A stretch of DNA of 64,000 nt from Streptomyces hygroscopicus (GCA_002021875.1 CP018627.1:11718001-11782000); one strand, 5' to 3'; positions 1-9,073 are shown, counted from the stretch's first letter. Notes: a model not told the origin generated them from the letters alone. A program made the numbers and translations.

Positions 1-306
1 GACATGGCGACTCCTGATGTGTGGGGGGAAGGAGAGCCGGGTGACATGCGAAACCCCCCACCCTGGTTCGTGTGGAGGTGCCGACGGCGGCGGACAGCGG
101 CCGTCCTCGGCTTGCACGGCCTTGTCCGCACCTCATGTTCCGGCTCCTGCACGTTAGTCAGGGAGCGCACGTGGCGGCATGTGCGCGGGCCCCATACGAC
201 AGGCGGCCGAGTATGGGATCGGCTCCCGGTCATTCCGGTCATTCGGTGTTGCGGAGAGGTGGCAGCGCGTCAGGTAGACGTTATGAGAGGGAATCCGGCC
301 GGTGCT
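1..306. other. Stretch without a recognisable gene
   Basis: Several short open frames cross this stretch on both strands, but none shows family motifs, a convincing ribosome binding site or Streptomyces-like codon use. I see no coding, RNA or repeat feature in it. It precedes hydrolase remnants and is probably degenerate DNA. Confidence 0.4.
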
Positions 307-479
307 TCACCGTTCGACGTGGCCGCGGCCGGCGGGCACGTTCCGCCCGCGGGAGCGGCGGCCCCGCACGAGCACCTCGACGCGGGCGGGCCCGTCGGCG
401 TTGACGTCAAAGGAGGCCCCGGAGGCGCGGAGCACGAAGTTGCGGACCGCGACGCGGGCACCGGCCCTCCGGGTGGAGC
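307..479 (-). pseudogene. C-terminal fragment of a probable glycoside hydrolase
   Basis: Read on the minus strand, this stretch encodes about 55 residues with coding-like composition, ending in a TGA at 307-309; a typical piece is FDVNADGPARVEVLVRGR, which resembles the beta-sandwich tail of secreted carbohydrate-active enzymes. There is no start codon or catalytic domain. It abuts, in opposite orientation, the rhamnosidase-like remnant that follows, so the two probably came together by rearrangement. The family assignment is an impression from composition and strand pattern only. Confidence 0.22.
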
Positions 480-1005
480 GGGGCGGCCGTCTTCGAGACC
501 GGTCTGACCAGGCGGTCGGACTGGGGCGCGGACTGGATCACCCATCCCGCCTGGCGGCTGAGCAGGCGATCGGTGGCCCCGGCCTCGTCAAACTGCCCCG
601 GACCACTGCCCGTTACGTACGGCTGGACGTCATCACCCGGCTCGGCCTGCCCCTGGCCGAGGACTTCCCCCGCCGCAGCCGGCGGCTCCAGCTCGGCGAG
701 ATCGACCTGCGCGACTCCGCCAGCTCCACCACCGGCCTCGCCCGCGGCGCCGCGGTCACCGCCTCCGAGAGCGACACGGTCCGCAAGACCTGGGAACCCG
801 CCCTGGCCGTGGACGGCCTGACCATCAGCGCCCGGCAGACCGCCGCAGGTTACTCCAGCGGGGCACACCCCGGTGTCTCCGGAGAGCCCATCACCCTCAC
901 CCTCGACTGAAGACGGCAAAAACCTTCGACGAGCTGGCGCTCTACCCGCGCGGCGACGTCCTCACCGACGACGGACGGGTGCCCGGCTTCCCGGTCGATC
1001 ACGCC
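477..1005 (+). pseudogene. Alpha-L-rhamnosidase-like (GH78) fragment, frameshifted
   Basis: Three successive reading frames give pieces that fit the N-terminal region of bacterial family 78 alpha-L-rhamnosidases, which cleave terminal rhamnose from plant polymers. First comes AVFETGL then RSDWGADWITHPAWRL (about 480-560), next TARYVRLDV, RLQLGEIDLRD, ARGAAVTASES and ALAVDG (about 600-830), and last TFDELALYPRGD and VPGFPVD (about 913-1000). Frame changes near 565 and 907 break the gene, there is no start, and the catalytic (alpha/alpha)6 barrel is absent. Similarity stops near 1005, where an amino-acid permease fragment on the other strand begins. It is a non-functional remnant. Confidence 0.55.
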
Positions 1006-1738
1006 GTTTCCAGCGCCGACAGCCCGAGCGGACCGTCTCCCAGCCCCAGAACGTGAAGACGCCGAGCAGGAGTCCTGAGGTGAGTGGCGCACCGCCCGCG
1101 CCGAAGGGGTTCAGCCAGCCCAGGGACGGGTGGACGGCATGCAGGGTGCTGGTGCCTGCGTGGACGCGGTAGAGGGCCACGGCCGCGAAGACCAGCAGCC
1201 CGGCCACTTGCAGCAGCGTCAGCACGTTCTGCAGCCGGGCGGAGGCCTCGGTGCTTCGGACGCACAGGGCGGACATCGCCAGGATGACCAGCACCGTCAA
1301 GGAGCGCAGGACCCAGGTGTTCTCGGCCCAGCCGTCGAGCCCCGCGGCCAGTAGGCGGAAACGCGTCCCCACCTCGGCGAGCGAGCCGACGACCATCACT
1401 CCGGTCATGGCGACGGCCCAGCCGCCCAGCCAGCCTGTGGTCGGGCCGAGGATCCTCGACACCCAGGAGAAGGTGGTGCCGCAGTCCGGGTCGACCCGGT
1501 TGAGGTAGTAGAACGCGGACGCGATCAGCAGCATCGGAACGAAGGAGGCCAGCATCACGCCGGGTACGTTGACCCCGACGAACGCCGCGATGGGACCGAT
1601 GACGGCTGCCAGCGAGTACGCGGGTGAGGTCGCGTTCAGACCAATGGCGACAGAGTCGAGAAACCCGATCGCGTTCGGATTGAGCCCGGGCGTCGGCTTG
1701 GGCGCCTCGGGAGTCCCTCGCGCACTGTCTTCGGCCAT
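962..1738 (-). pseudogene. APC-family amino acid permease, C-terminally truncated
   Basis: The product is the N-terminal half of an amino acid-polyamine-organocation permease, an inner-membrane importer of amino acids or amines. The N-terminus GLNPNAIGFLDSVAIGLNAT and the following helices AAVIGPIAAFVGV and PMLLIASAFYYLNRVDPDCG are typical of the family. About 240 residues (six or seven helices) survive against a usual 450-500; similarity ends near nt 1012 and the last residues are read from foreign DNA. ATG at 1736-1738 follows an AGAGGG ribosome site. It lies downstream of, and parallel to, a TetR gene, and the motif GTTGGCATAAGC (1799-1810) sits 60 bp upstream, suggesting former TetR control. 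It could only be functional if truncation is an assembly artefact. Confidence 0.8.
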
Positions 1739-1798
1739 GTGATCCCTCTGTCTGGATGTCCTCGGGCGTCCCCAGCAGCCAGGCCGCACTGCAATGTC

Positions 1799-1810
1799 GT
1801 TGGCATAAGC
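1799..1810. promoter_or_regulatory. Candidate TetR operator upstream of permease fragment
   Basis: GTTGGCATAAGC here is the exact reverse complement of 2632-2643 in front of the TetR gene and its divergent neighbour. Locally it extends to an inverted repeat TGGCA-N8-TGCCA (1801-1818). Two identical 12-mers in the two non-coding gaps flanking one regulator gene is the expected picture for its operator; binding is inferred. Confidence 0.5.
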
Positions 1811-1876
1811 ATCTGCCAGAACCAGCCCGAAGAGGCCAGAACTCCACCGGATATGTCAAAAGGGCATGAACCGGGG

Positions 1877-2596
1877 TCAGTCAGTCGCTCGGGCACCTGC
1901 GGCAGCCAGTTCGGCGGCGATGCCGTCCAGCAAGGTGTCAAGGACCACCGGGTAGGCGCTGTGCAGCATCCGGGCGGCGAGCAGGCGGGCGGTGGTGGCG
2001 ATGTTCGGGTGGGTCGTGGCCGGCAGCCGGGCGTAGGTGGAGTCCCACATCTCCTCGTCCCGTGTGCGGGCCTCCGCGGAGAGTGCCAGCTCCCCCGCGT
2101 CGAGCGCGGCGAAGGCCAAGGCGAGGTCGATGAACGCCTGGTAGAAGCGGACCGCGGCGGGATCGGGCAGGCCCGCCCCGCGCAGAATGCCGAGGATTGT
2201 CTCGTCGACCGCGATCTCTCGCGGACGTCCGCTGACCCGGCTGGCTGTGAGCACGGCGGCCTGCGGGTGTGCGAGATAGGAGGAGTGGAGGGCGAGCCCG
2301 AGGGTGCGCAAGTCGGCCCGCCAGTCACCGGTGGCCGTCCACCTGTCCAAGGCCCGGCCCATCAGCTCGTCGCCGATGGCCCGGGCCAGATCGTCCATCC
2401 CCGCGAAGTAGCGGTAAAGGGTGCTCGGGTCCGCACCCAGCGCGGCTCCCAGGCGCCGGGCGGTCAGGCCGGCACTGCCGTGCTCGCGCAGCATCCGCAG
2501 CGCGGCTTGCACGATGAGCGTCTCGGACAACACCACGCCCTGTCGCGTCGGCCTGCGCCTGCGCCGCGCCTCTTCGGGCACCACCCGCTTCGGCAT
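1877..2596 (-). CDS. TetR/AcrR-family transcriptional regulator
   Basis: This 239-residue protein has a TetR N-terminal helix-turn-helix (VQAALRMLREHGSAGLTARR followed by LGADPSTLYRYFAGMDDL) and a C-terminal ligand-binding domain of the TetR_C type. Such proteins repress nearby genes until a small molecule binds. I chose ATG 2596 because GGAGGAGG lies 8 nt upstream; an in-frame GTG at 2626 would add ten residues. It is divergent from the saccharopine-dehydrogenase-like gene at 2730 and upstream of the truncated permease, and the same 12-bp motif lies in both gaps, so it probably controls both and itself. The ligand is unknown, perhaps an amino acid or amine given the neighbours. Confidence 0.9.
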   Translation of the reverse strand: MPKRVVPEEARRRRRPTRQGVVLSETLIVQAALRMLREHGSAGLTARRLGAALGADPSTLYRYFAGMDDLARAIGDELMGRALDRWTATGDWRADLRTLGLALHSSYLAHPQAAVLTASRVSGRPREIAVDETILGILRGAGLPDPAAVRFYQAFIDLALAFAALDAGELALSAEARTRDEEMWDSTYARLPATTHPNIATTARLLAARMLHSAYPVVLDTLLDGIAAELAAAGARATD

Positions 2597-2631
2597 CCCC
2601 TCACCCTCCTCCACCATCGCCGGCACGGCTG

Positions 2632-2643
2632 GCTTATGCCAAC
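2632..2643. promoter_or_regulatory. Candidate TetR operator in the divergent promoter
   Basis: GCTTATGCCAAC lies between the divergent TetR gene and oxidoreductase gene. On the other strand it reads as part of TGGC-ATAA-GCCA, a compact inverted repeat, and it matches 1799-1810 exactly in reverse orientation. Its place 36 bp from the TetR start and 87 bp from the oxidoreductase start suits an operator for both. Confidence 0.5.
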
Positions 2644-2729
2644 GCGGTTGACCTTACAACGCCCCGTGCCGTTGCATCAGGGGCAATCCGGAGGCGTCCT
2701 GCTCCCGGAAGAGAAGAAGGGGCACTGAC

Positions 2730-3953
2730 ATGCGAGTACTTCTCGTCGGCGCGGGCGGCGTCGGCACTGCCGCCACCCGGATCGCGGCACGCAGGGAATT
2801 CCTGACCCACATGGTCGTGGCCGACTACGACCTCTCCCGCGCCGAAGCGGCCGTCGCCGCGCTGAAGGAGCACGGCGACCGGTTCAGCGCGGTGCGCCTG
2901 GACGCTTCGGACGAGAACGCGGTGCGGGCCGCGCTCACCGAGCACCGATGCGACGTCCTGTTCAACGCGACCGATCCACGGTTCGTGATGCCGTTGTTCA
3001 ACGCGGCCCTCGCGGCCGGAGCACACTACCTGGACATGGCGATGTCACTGTCCGTTCCGCACCCCTCGCGGCCGTTCGAGGAGTGCGGGGTGAAGCTGGG
3101 CGACAGGCAGTTCGAGCTGGCGGACCGCTGGGTGGAGTCGGAGCGCCTGGCCCTGGTCGGCATGGGCGTGGAGTCGGGTCTGTCGGACGTCTTCGCGCGG
3201 TACGCCGCGGACGAGCTCTTCGACGAGATCGAGGAGATCGGCGTGCGCGACGGCGCGAACCTCACGGTCGAGGGCTACGACTTCGCACCCTCTTTCAGCA
3301 TCTGGACCACCATCGAGGAGTGCCTGAATCCGCCGGTGGTCTACGAGAAGGAACGCGGCTGGTTCACCACCGCACCGTTCAGCGAACCGGAGGTTTTCGA
3401 CTTCCCCGAGGGCATCGGGCCGGTGGAGTGCGTAAACGTCGAGCACGAGGAGGTGCTGCTGATCCCTCGCTGGGTGGACGCGCGGCGCGTGACGTTCAAG
3501 TACGGGCTGGGCGATGACTTCATCGCGAAGCTGAAGATCCTGCACGAACTGGGCCTGGACTCGACCACCAAGGTCACAGTGCCCGGCGAGCACGGACCGG
3601 TGAAGGTCTCGCCGCGTGACGTGGTCGCCGCCTGCCTGCCCGACCCCGCCACCCTCGGCGACCGGATGACCGGCAAGACATGCGCCGGCACCTGGGTCAA
3701 GGGCACCAAGGACGGTGAGTCCCGCGAGGTGTACCTGTACCACGTGGTCGACAATCAGTGGACGATGCGCGAGTACGGCTCACAGGCTGTCGTCTGGCAG
3801 ACCGCTATGAACCCGGTCATCGCCCTCGAACTCCTCGCCACCGGCGCCTGGTCCGGCAAGGGCGTTCTCGGTCCCGAAGCCCTGCCGCCCCGCCCGTTCC
3901 TCGACCTGCTCACCGAGTACGGCGCCCCTTGGGGCCTGCGCGAGCAGGGATGA
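2730..3953 (+). CDS. Saccharopine dehydrogenase-like oxidoreductase
   Basis: The 407-residue protein starts with a Rossmann NAD(P)-binding motif (MRVLLVGAGGVGTAATRIAA, GxGxxG at residues 7-12) and matches the saccharopine dehydrogenase / L-lysine 6-dehydrogenase superfamily in length and in the segments DVLFNATDPRFVMPLFNAA and GAHYLDMA. Members oxidise amines or reductively condense amino acids with 2-oxo acids in the cytoplasm, mainly in lysine and polyamine metabolism. AGAAGAAGGGG ends 8 nt before ATG. It is divergent from the TetR gene and shares its candidate operator, so expression is probably induced by its substrate. The next gene is convergent, so it is transcribed alone. The exact substrate cannot be read from the sequence. 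Confidence 0.85.
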   Translation: MRVLLVGAGGVGTAATRIAARREFLTHMVVADYDLSRAEAAVAALKEHGDRFSAVRLDASDENAVRAALTEHRCDVLFNATDPRFVMPLFNAALAAGAHYLDMAMSLSVPHPSRPFEECGVKLGDRQFELADRWVESERLALVGMGVESGLSDVFARYAADELFDEIEEIGVRDGANLTVEGYDFAPSFSIWTTIEECLNPPVVYEKERGWFTTAPFSEPEVFDFPEGIGPVECVNVEHEEVLLIPRWVDARRVTFKYGLGDDFIAKLKILHELGLDSTTKVTVPGEHGPVKVSPRDVVAACLPDPATLGDRMTGKTCAGTWVKGTKDGESREVYLYHVVDNQWTMREYGSQAVVWQTAMNPVIALELLATGAWSGKGVLGPEALPPRPFLDLLTEYGAPWGLREQG

Positions 3954-4169
3954 TCTCTACACAGGCCGCGCGAACACGCCGTCGTTCCGCAAGCGCCCCC
4001 GGTGCGACACCCTCGGTCTGCCTCTCACGCAGACGGCCCGCCTCTCCCGCAACTCCAGTGCGTCACCGGGGCTGACCAGCGCGACGACACGCCGCGCTCG
4101 GGGGCGCCGCGCGACGGAGGCGTGCGGTGCCGTCGGCGAACCAACGGCCGGTCGACTCGGTCCCGCTGG

Positions 4170-4799
4170 TCATGCATCCGTCGCCTTCTGGGCGTTGTCG
4201 TCGGACGTGGGGGAATGCCCGGTCATAGGCCGCAGGCTCAGTGCGTGGCTGATGCGTGAGGTGGCGACGAACCGCGCGGCGAGGTGGACGACCGCGACCA
4301 GCGCGCGGTCGTCGAGGTGCGCGCCCGCCGCGGTCAGAGCGGGTCTGGGAGGCGAGGCGAACACCACGGTGAGTGTCAGTCTGCGCACCGCTTCCTCGGT
4401 GGGGTTGAGGCCACCGACGGCACGGCCCTGTGCCGCGTGGATCCACGCCTCGCTCATGCCATGATTGCGGGCCACGTCCAGGTACTGAGCAAGCTCGTAC
4501 TCGTTGCCGAGGGCGTGATGCGTGGCGAGGGCCACGATCAGCACGTGGCCGGGATCAATCGCCGCTTTGAGCTGCTCGGTCATTTCCAGCAGTGCTAGGA
4601 CGGCGCCCGGCTGGTGCAGGCCCACGGCCAGGAACCCGTTGACGTAGCCCAGCCGGTCCACCCGCTCGGCGAGCCGGTTCTGCAGTCCGGCAGGCAGGTC
4701 GGCCACGACCGCCGCCAGTTCAACGGGTTCGGGCCGTGACCTGTCGGTGAGTCCCCGGTACGGCACTTTCGCCCAGTCGATGTCGCGTCGGTCGGCCAT
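4170..4799 (-). CDS. Carboxymuconolactone decarboxylase-family (AhpD-like) protein
   Basis: This 209-residue protein belongs to the CMD/AhpD-like alpha-helical superfamily: the central segment HVLIVALATHHALGNEYEL followed by AQYLDVARNHGMSEAWI has the usual family pattern. The CxxC thiol pair of true AhpD peroxidases is not present, so peroxidase activity is doubtful and a decarboxylase/isomerase-like or unknown role is more likely. ATG 4799 has GGAGG 6 nt upstream. It is the last gene of a minus-strand run, 142 bp after the sugar-binding protein, so it may be co-transcribed with the importer. The C-terminus (after about residue 195) is disordered and polar. Confidence 0.75.
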   Translation of the reverse strand: MADRRDIDWAKVPYRGLTDRSRPEPVELAAVVADLPAGLQNRLAERVDRLGYVNGFLAVGLHQPGAVLALLEMTEQLKAAIDPGHVLIVALATHHALGNEYELAQYLDVARNHGMSEAWIHAAQGRAVGGLNPTEEAVRRLTLTVVFASPPRPALTAAGAHLDDRALVAVVHLAARFVATSRISHALSLRPMTGHSPTSDDNAQKATDA

Positions 4800-4941
4800 C
4801 TCATGCCTCCGCCGTACTACGGGCAGCGATCGCTCGCGGAGTGGGGCGGGTGGCTTCGTCCGGTTCGGGTGGCGATGACTTTCGGGTTGCGGGCATCGGC
4901 ACAGGGGTGCCTTCCTTGCTGGGGAGTGGACAGGAATCGGT

Positions 4942-6207
4942 TCAGGGGAGGAGGGCTTCGGCCCGGCTCGCCGCGTCGCTGAGCGCTTGCCGCGGTTCCT
5001 TCGCGCCCGCGAGGGCGGCGTAGATGTTCTGTTGCAGCAGGTCGTTGATCTGTACGGCCCGCAGGCCGGGAAACTGGAAGCGTTGTGCGAGCTCCGGGAC
5101 GGAGTCGAGCGCCGGTCGGCGGTAGGGTTGCTTGTGGATGACGGGGCCGAGGTGCCGCGCGTCGGTGGCCTGCGTATTGACGGGTATCTCGCCGGTGCTC
5201 TCGCACAGCTCGGTTTGTCCGGCGGCGCTGATGAGTGCCTGGATGACCTTCCAGGCCGCCTGCTGTTCCCTCTTGTCTTTGGTGAAGATGACCAGCGATC
5301 CCCCGCCCGGCGGCAGCCGCCGGGTGCCACCGTCGGGGATGGGGACCACGGCCGTCCGGCAGTCGAACGACGCCTCCTCGGCGTAGCGCACCGGTTTGGT
5401 CGACGGGCCGAAGACCATGGCGGCGTCTCCGCGGAGGAAGGCGTCGTCCATCTCCAGGGTGGTGGTCGGTGTGCTGAGCTTGTCGGCGATCAAGCCGCGC
5501 CAGTAGGTCAGCACGTCGACGCCCGGCTGGTCGGCGAAGGTGACGCGCCGTCGCCGTGTGTCCATCATGGATCCGCCCGCCCAGCCTATGAAGTTCTCGA
5601 ACGTCCAGTTGGAATCCGCGTTGTAGGAATGCAGTGCCCCGTAGCGCGCGGCCCGTTTGCCGACGACGGCTGCGGCAGCGGACCGCATCTCGCTCCAGGT
5701 GGCCGGCGGTCGATCGGGGTCGAGTCCGGCCTTGCGGAAGGCGTCCGCGTTGTACGAGAACACCATCACGCCGAGGCTGTAGAGGGCGGCGGCGGTACGC
5801 CCGTGGTACTGGTTCACCCGCCGGAACGGCTTGATGTACTCGTCAGGCCGGAAATCGCCCTTCACCATCAGCGGTTCCAGAGGTTGCAGCAGTCCCGCCG
5901 CGGCATAGGTGAGGACGGCGTTGGCGCCCACCATCGCCATCGTCGGCGGAGTGCCGGCGGCGAACGCGGTGGCGAGCCGGCCGTCGATGTCCTGCCAGTT
6001 GCCGCCTCCGCCGCTGAGCTGAATCTCGAGGGGGACGCCGGTGCGCCGGGTGAAGTCCTTTCCGAGAGTGGCTTCGACGGCCTGCGCGCGGGGGCCGCTC
6101 GGAACGAGGAACCTCAGGGTGCCGGATGTCTCGCGGCCGCAGCCGGCAGTGACCGCGGCGGCGCCCGCGGCCAGCAGCAGTGACCGTCGGGAGACGATGC
6201 TGGTCAT
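4942..6207 (-). CDS. Extracellular solute-binding lipoprotein of sugar ABC importer
   Basis: The 421-residue protein has a twin-arginine-like lipoprotein signal (SRRSLLLAAGAAAVTAGCG, Cys at residue 22) and a family 1 (UgpB/MalE-like) binding domain, for example TGVPLEIQLSGGGGNWQDI, DPDRPPATWSEMRSAAAAV and FLRGDAAMVFGPSTK. It captures the solute outside the membrane and passes it to the permeases encoded just upstream in the operon. I chose ATG 6207, preceded by AAGGA; an in-frame ATG at 6246, two bases after the permease stop, would add 13 residues before the signal. The ligand could be a sugar, glycerophosphodiester or, given the operon, an N-acylated amino compound. Confidence 0.88.
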   Translation of the reverse strand: MTSIVSRRSLLLAAGAAAVTAGCGRETSGTLRFLVPSGPRAQAVEATLGKDFTRRTGVPLEIQLSGGGGNWQDIDGRLATAFAAGTPPTMAMVGANAVLTYAAAGLLQPLEPLMVKGDFRPDEYIKPFRRVNQYHGRTAAALYSLGVMVFSYNADAFRKAGLDPDRPPATWSEMRSAAAAVVGKRAARYGALHSYNADSNWTFENFIGWAGGSMMDTRRRRVTFADQPGVDVLTYWRGLIADKLSTPTTTLEMDDAFLRGDAAMVFGPSTKPVRYAEEASFDCRTAVVPIPDGGTRRLPPGGGSLVIFTKDKREQQAAWKVIQALISAAGQTELCESTGEIPVNTQATDARHLGPVIHKQPYRRPALDSVPELAQRFQFPGLRAVQINDLLQQNIYAALAGAKEPRQALSDAASRAEALLP

Positions 6208-6248
6208 GGCTGTGCTGTCCTTGCGTGGGTACGGAAAGTGGGCCATGG

Positions 6249-7064
6249 CTATTCGCCGTCGGCGGTGAGGACGAGTCCGCGGACGAGGTGCCGCTGGACC
6301 AGGACGAAGCAGACGAGCAGGGGCAGCGCCGCCAGCGCGGCGACCGCCAGTTGCACGCTCAGCGGCACCGTGCTGTCCGGGCCTGAGACCCCGGCCACCG
6401 CGTACGGGACAGTCGCGACGTGGTCGGTGGTCAGCATGACCGACGGCCAGTACAGGTCGTTCCAGTGCGAAACGACGCTGAACACACCGGCGGCTACCAG
6501 CGCCGGACGGACGTGCGGGAACACCACCCGCCACAGCATCGCCACCGGCCCGACCCCGTCCAGCCGGGCGGCGTCGAACATGCTCGGTGGGATGGCGAGG
6601 ATGAACTGGCGGAACAGATAGATGCAGAACCCACTGCCGACGCTCGGCAGGATCAACGCTGAGTAGCTGTCGAGCAGGCCGAGGCCCGACATCAGGAAGT
6701 AGATCGGGATCGCGGTCACCTGTGGGGGAATGACCAGGCAGACCAGTACCACCTTGAAGGTCGGCCTCCGGCCGCGGAACTCCCAGCGCGCCAATGCGTA
6801 CGCGATCGGCAGCGACGTCGCAACCTGGGCGATGAAGATCCCCCCGGTCACCAGCAAGCTGGTGCCGTACACCCGTGGCCAGTCCAACGCGGCCCAGGCG
6901 TCCCGGAAATGGTCCAGCGTGATGCGCGGGCTCAGCTCCCCGCCGAGTGGGTTGCCCGCGAGGAACGCGCCCGCCAGCATCAGCACAAAGGGTCCGAGCA
7001 TGATCACGCCACCGGCCGCGACCGCCAGGTGAACACCGAGGACCCGCCGATTCGTCTTGTTCAT
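6249..7064 (-). CDS. ABC importer permease, MalG/UgpE type
   Basis: A 271-residue inner-membrane permease with six predicted helices and the EAA cytoplasmic loop (MFDAARLDGVGPVAMLWRVV, about residues 175-194) that docks the ATPase. The segment VIPPQVTAIPIYFLMSGLGL is typical for MalG-type carbohydrate permeases. The start overlaps the stop of the preceding permease by 4 nt, so translation is coupled. With its partner it forms the channel of a carbohydrate-uptake family 1 importer; specificity is unknown. Confidence 0.9.
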   Translation of the reverse strand: MNKTNRRVLGVHLAVAAGGVIMLGPFVLMLAGAFLAGNPLGGELSPRITLDHFRDAWAALDWPRVYGTSLLVTGGIFIAQVATSLPIAYALARWEFRGRRPTFKVVLVCLVIPPQVTAIPIYFLMSGLGLLDSYSALILPSVGSGFCIYLFRQFILAIPPSMFDAARLDGVGPVAMLWRVVFPHVRPALVAAGVFSVVSHWNDLYWPSVMLTTDHVATVPYAVAGVSGPDSTVPLSVQLAVAALAALPLLVCFVLVQRHLVRGLVLTADGE

Positions 7065-7975
7065 CGCGCACCCGCTCGCTCAAGTCGGCGTCCGCCCGCG
7101 AGGTACTGCGCGGCAACGGTGACGACGACGAGGCCGAGGAGGACGGTGTTGACGATCGAGCCGCTGCCGATGTCCAGGTAGCTGACGCCGTACCGCCATT
7201 GCAGGTCCGCCAGGGTCTCGGTCGATCCCAGCGGTCCGCCGTCGGTCATCACGTGCACCTGGTCGAAGACGCGGAGCGCGTCGCGGGTGGCGATGATCAG
7301 GGCGAACATGGTCGACGGTCCGAGCGCCGGCCAGGTGATGTGCCAGAACCTGTGCCAGGGACCGGCACCGTCCAGTCGGCCGGCCTCGTGCAGGTGCTGC
7401 GGCACGCTGGTCAGGCCGGCGAGGAACATCACCATCGACGAGCCGATACCCGCCCAGCTACCGATCACAGCGATGGCCGGCAGCGCGAGCGTGGTGGAGT
7501 GCAGCCAGTCGGTGGCACCGGTCAGTCGTCCGATCGTGGCGTCGACCGGACCCGCGCCGGGGTAGAACAGCCAGCGCCACACCACCGACATCGCCGCCAT
7601 CGTCGCGATCGTCGGCAGAAAGTACACCGTGCGCCATAGCGCCCCCCAGCGCGGCAGGGCGTGGATGCCGAGCGCCGCGAGCAGACTCACGCCGACGATC
7701 ACCGGTACCGTCATCACGGCGTACAGCAGGGTGTTGACAGTCGCCTGCCGCAATTCGGGGGAGGTTAGGATGCGGTGCCAGTTCCGCAGTCCGACAAAGC
7801 TGACCGAGCGGGTGAGCGGCTGGTAGTCGAACAGGGTCAGTACCGCCACCATGCTCAGCGGCACGATGAAGAAGACCATGAGGAAGGTCGCGGCAGGCGT
7901 CACCAGCAGCGCCGGCACATACCGCCGCGGCGTCCGCAGTCGCGTCCGGGCCGAGGCCTCGAGCAGTGGTGTCAT
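7061..7975 (-). CDS. ABC importer permease, MalF/UgpA type
   Basis: This 304-residue protein is the first permease of the importer. It has an N-terminal helix (ALLVTPAATFLMVFFIVPLS), five further helices and the EAA loop LHEAGRLDGAGPWHRFWHIT near residue 210. It overlaps the ATPase gene upstream and the second permease gene downstream by 4 nt each, a coupled operon. Length and topology fit the MalF-short/UgpA class found in actinobacteria. It forms a heterodimer with the 6249-7064 product. Confidence 0.9.
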   Translation of the reverse strand: MTPLLEASARTRLRTPRRYVPALLVTPAATFLMVFFIVPLSMVAVLTLFDYQPLTRSVSFVGLRNWHRILTSPELRQATVNTLLYAVMTVPVIVGVSLLAALGIHALPRWGALWRTVYFLPTIATMAAMSVVWRWLFYPGAGPVDATIGRLTGATDWLHSTTLALPAIAVIGSWAGIGSSMVMFLAGLTSVPQHLHEAGRLDGAGPWHRFWHITWPALGPSTMFALIIATRDALRVFDQVHVMTDGGPLGSTETLADLQWRYGVSYLDIGSGSIVNTVLLGLVVVTVAAQYLAGGRRLERAGAR

Positions 7976-9072
7976 GACCGGCGCATCCCGTCGGCTGCGA
8001 AGTGGTGCAGATCGGATCGCCGCACGTGCAGCGTGATCTCCCCGCTAGGCCGGGTGTCCGCCGGTACCCGCATCCGGGCGCGCTGGCCGCCGATGTCGAG
8101 GTGGATGAGCCGATCGCGTCCGCGCAACTCGGTCATCAGGACCTGACCGCGCAGATCGATGTCGGCCGCGTCGCCCGTGCCGACCCTCAGGTGGTCCGGC
8201 CGGCATCCGACGGTGGTTGCCTTGGGCGGTGAGCAGGCCGCGAACGGGCCTTCGGCGGCGAAGATGTTCATCCCGTCCAGGAAGGTGGCCACGAAGGTCG
8301 TCGCCGGGGTGCCGTAGACCTCCTCGGGCGGTCCCGCCTGTTCGACGCGCCCCGCGCGCATCACGACCAACTGGTCCGCGAGGGCGAGGGCCTCGACCTG
8401 GTCGTGGGTGACGAACACGACCGTCATGCCGAGGCGTCGCTGCAGCGTGACAAGCTCGGTTCGCATGGTGTCCCGCAGAGCCGCGTCGAGGTTCGAGAAG
8501 GGCTCGTCCATGACCAGCACCGCGGGGTCGCGGACCAGGGCCCGGCCGATACCGACCCGCTGTCGCTGCCCGCCGGACAGCTCGTTCGGCCTGCGGTCGA
8601 GCAGCTCGTCCAGGCGCATCAGTTCGGCTGCCCGCAGGGCGCGCTCGCGGCGGTCCACTCGGTCCACCCGCCGCATCCGCAGCGGGAACTCGATATTGCC
8701 GAGGACGGTCTTGTTCGGATACAGGGCGTAGTTCTGGAAGACCATCGCGACACCGCGGTCCTCGGCGGCGACGTCGGTGACGTCGGCGCCGCCGATCTCG
8801 ATCCGGCCCGATGTGAGCGTCTCGAGACCGGCGACGCAGCGCAGCAGAGTGGTCTTGCCACAGCCGCTCGGGCCGAGCAGCACTGTGATGGATCCGGCGG
8901 GAATGGTGAGGTCGACTTGGCCGAGGGCGGCGGTCTCGGAGCGGTCGAACCTCTTCACAGCCGCGGACACCCGCACCTCCGATGGCGCTGGCGCCGCGGT
9001 GTTCCCGGCGGCCGCCGAGTGCGCCGTGGACGCGGTCCGGCCGGTGGTTCCGGCCGGTGACTTCAGCCGCAT
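7972..9072 (-). CDS. Sugar-type ABC transporter ATPase (UgpC/MsmK-like)
   Basis: The 366-residue protein has all motifs of an ABC ATPase: Walker A GPSGCGKTT (about residue 70), signature LSGGQRQRVGIGRAL, Walker B VLVMDEPFSNLD and switch His in VFVTHDQVEAL. The C-terminal third is the regulatory TOBE domain typical of MalK/UgpC. A 30-residue Ala/Thr-rich N-terminal extension precedes the domain, so the true start may be internal. It energises the two permeases encoded downstream. Unlike many actinobacterial sugar importers that rely on a shared MsiK, this operon carries its own ATPase. Confidence 0.9.
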   Translation of the reverse strand: MRLKSPAGTTGRTASTAHSAAAGNTAAPAPSEVRVSAAVKRFDRSETAALGQVDLTIPAGSITVLLGPSGCGKTTLLRCVAGLETLTSGRIEIGGADVTDVAAEDRGVAMVFQNYALYPNKTVLGNIEFPLRMRRVDRVDRRERALRAAELMRLDELLDRRPNELSGGQRQRVGIGRALVRDPAVLVMDEPFSNLDAALRDTMRTELVTLQRRLGMTVVFVTHDQVEALALADQLVVMRAGRVEQAGPPEEVYGTPATTFVATFLDGMNIFAAEGPFAACSPPKATTVGCRPDHLRVGTGDAADIDLRGQVLMTELRGRDRLIHLDIGGQRARMRVPADTRPSGEITLHVRRSDLHHFAADGMRRS

Positions 9073-9073
9073 G

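Noticed and set aside
4987..6183. A 398-codon plus-strand frame over the binding-protein gene
   Set aside because: Antisense shadow of a lipoprotein gene with clear signal peptide and family 1 binding-domain motifs.
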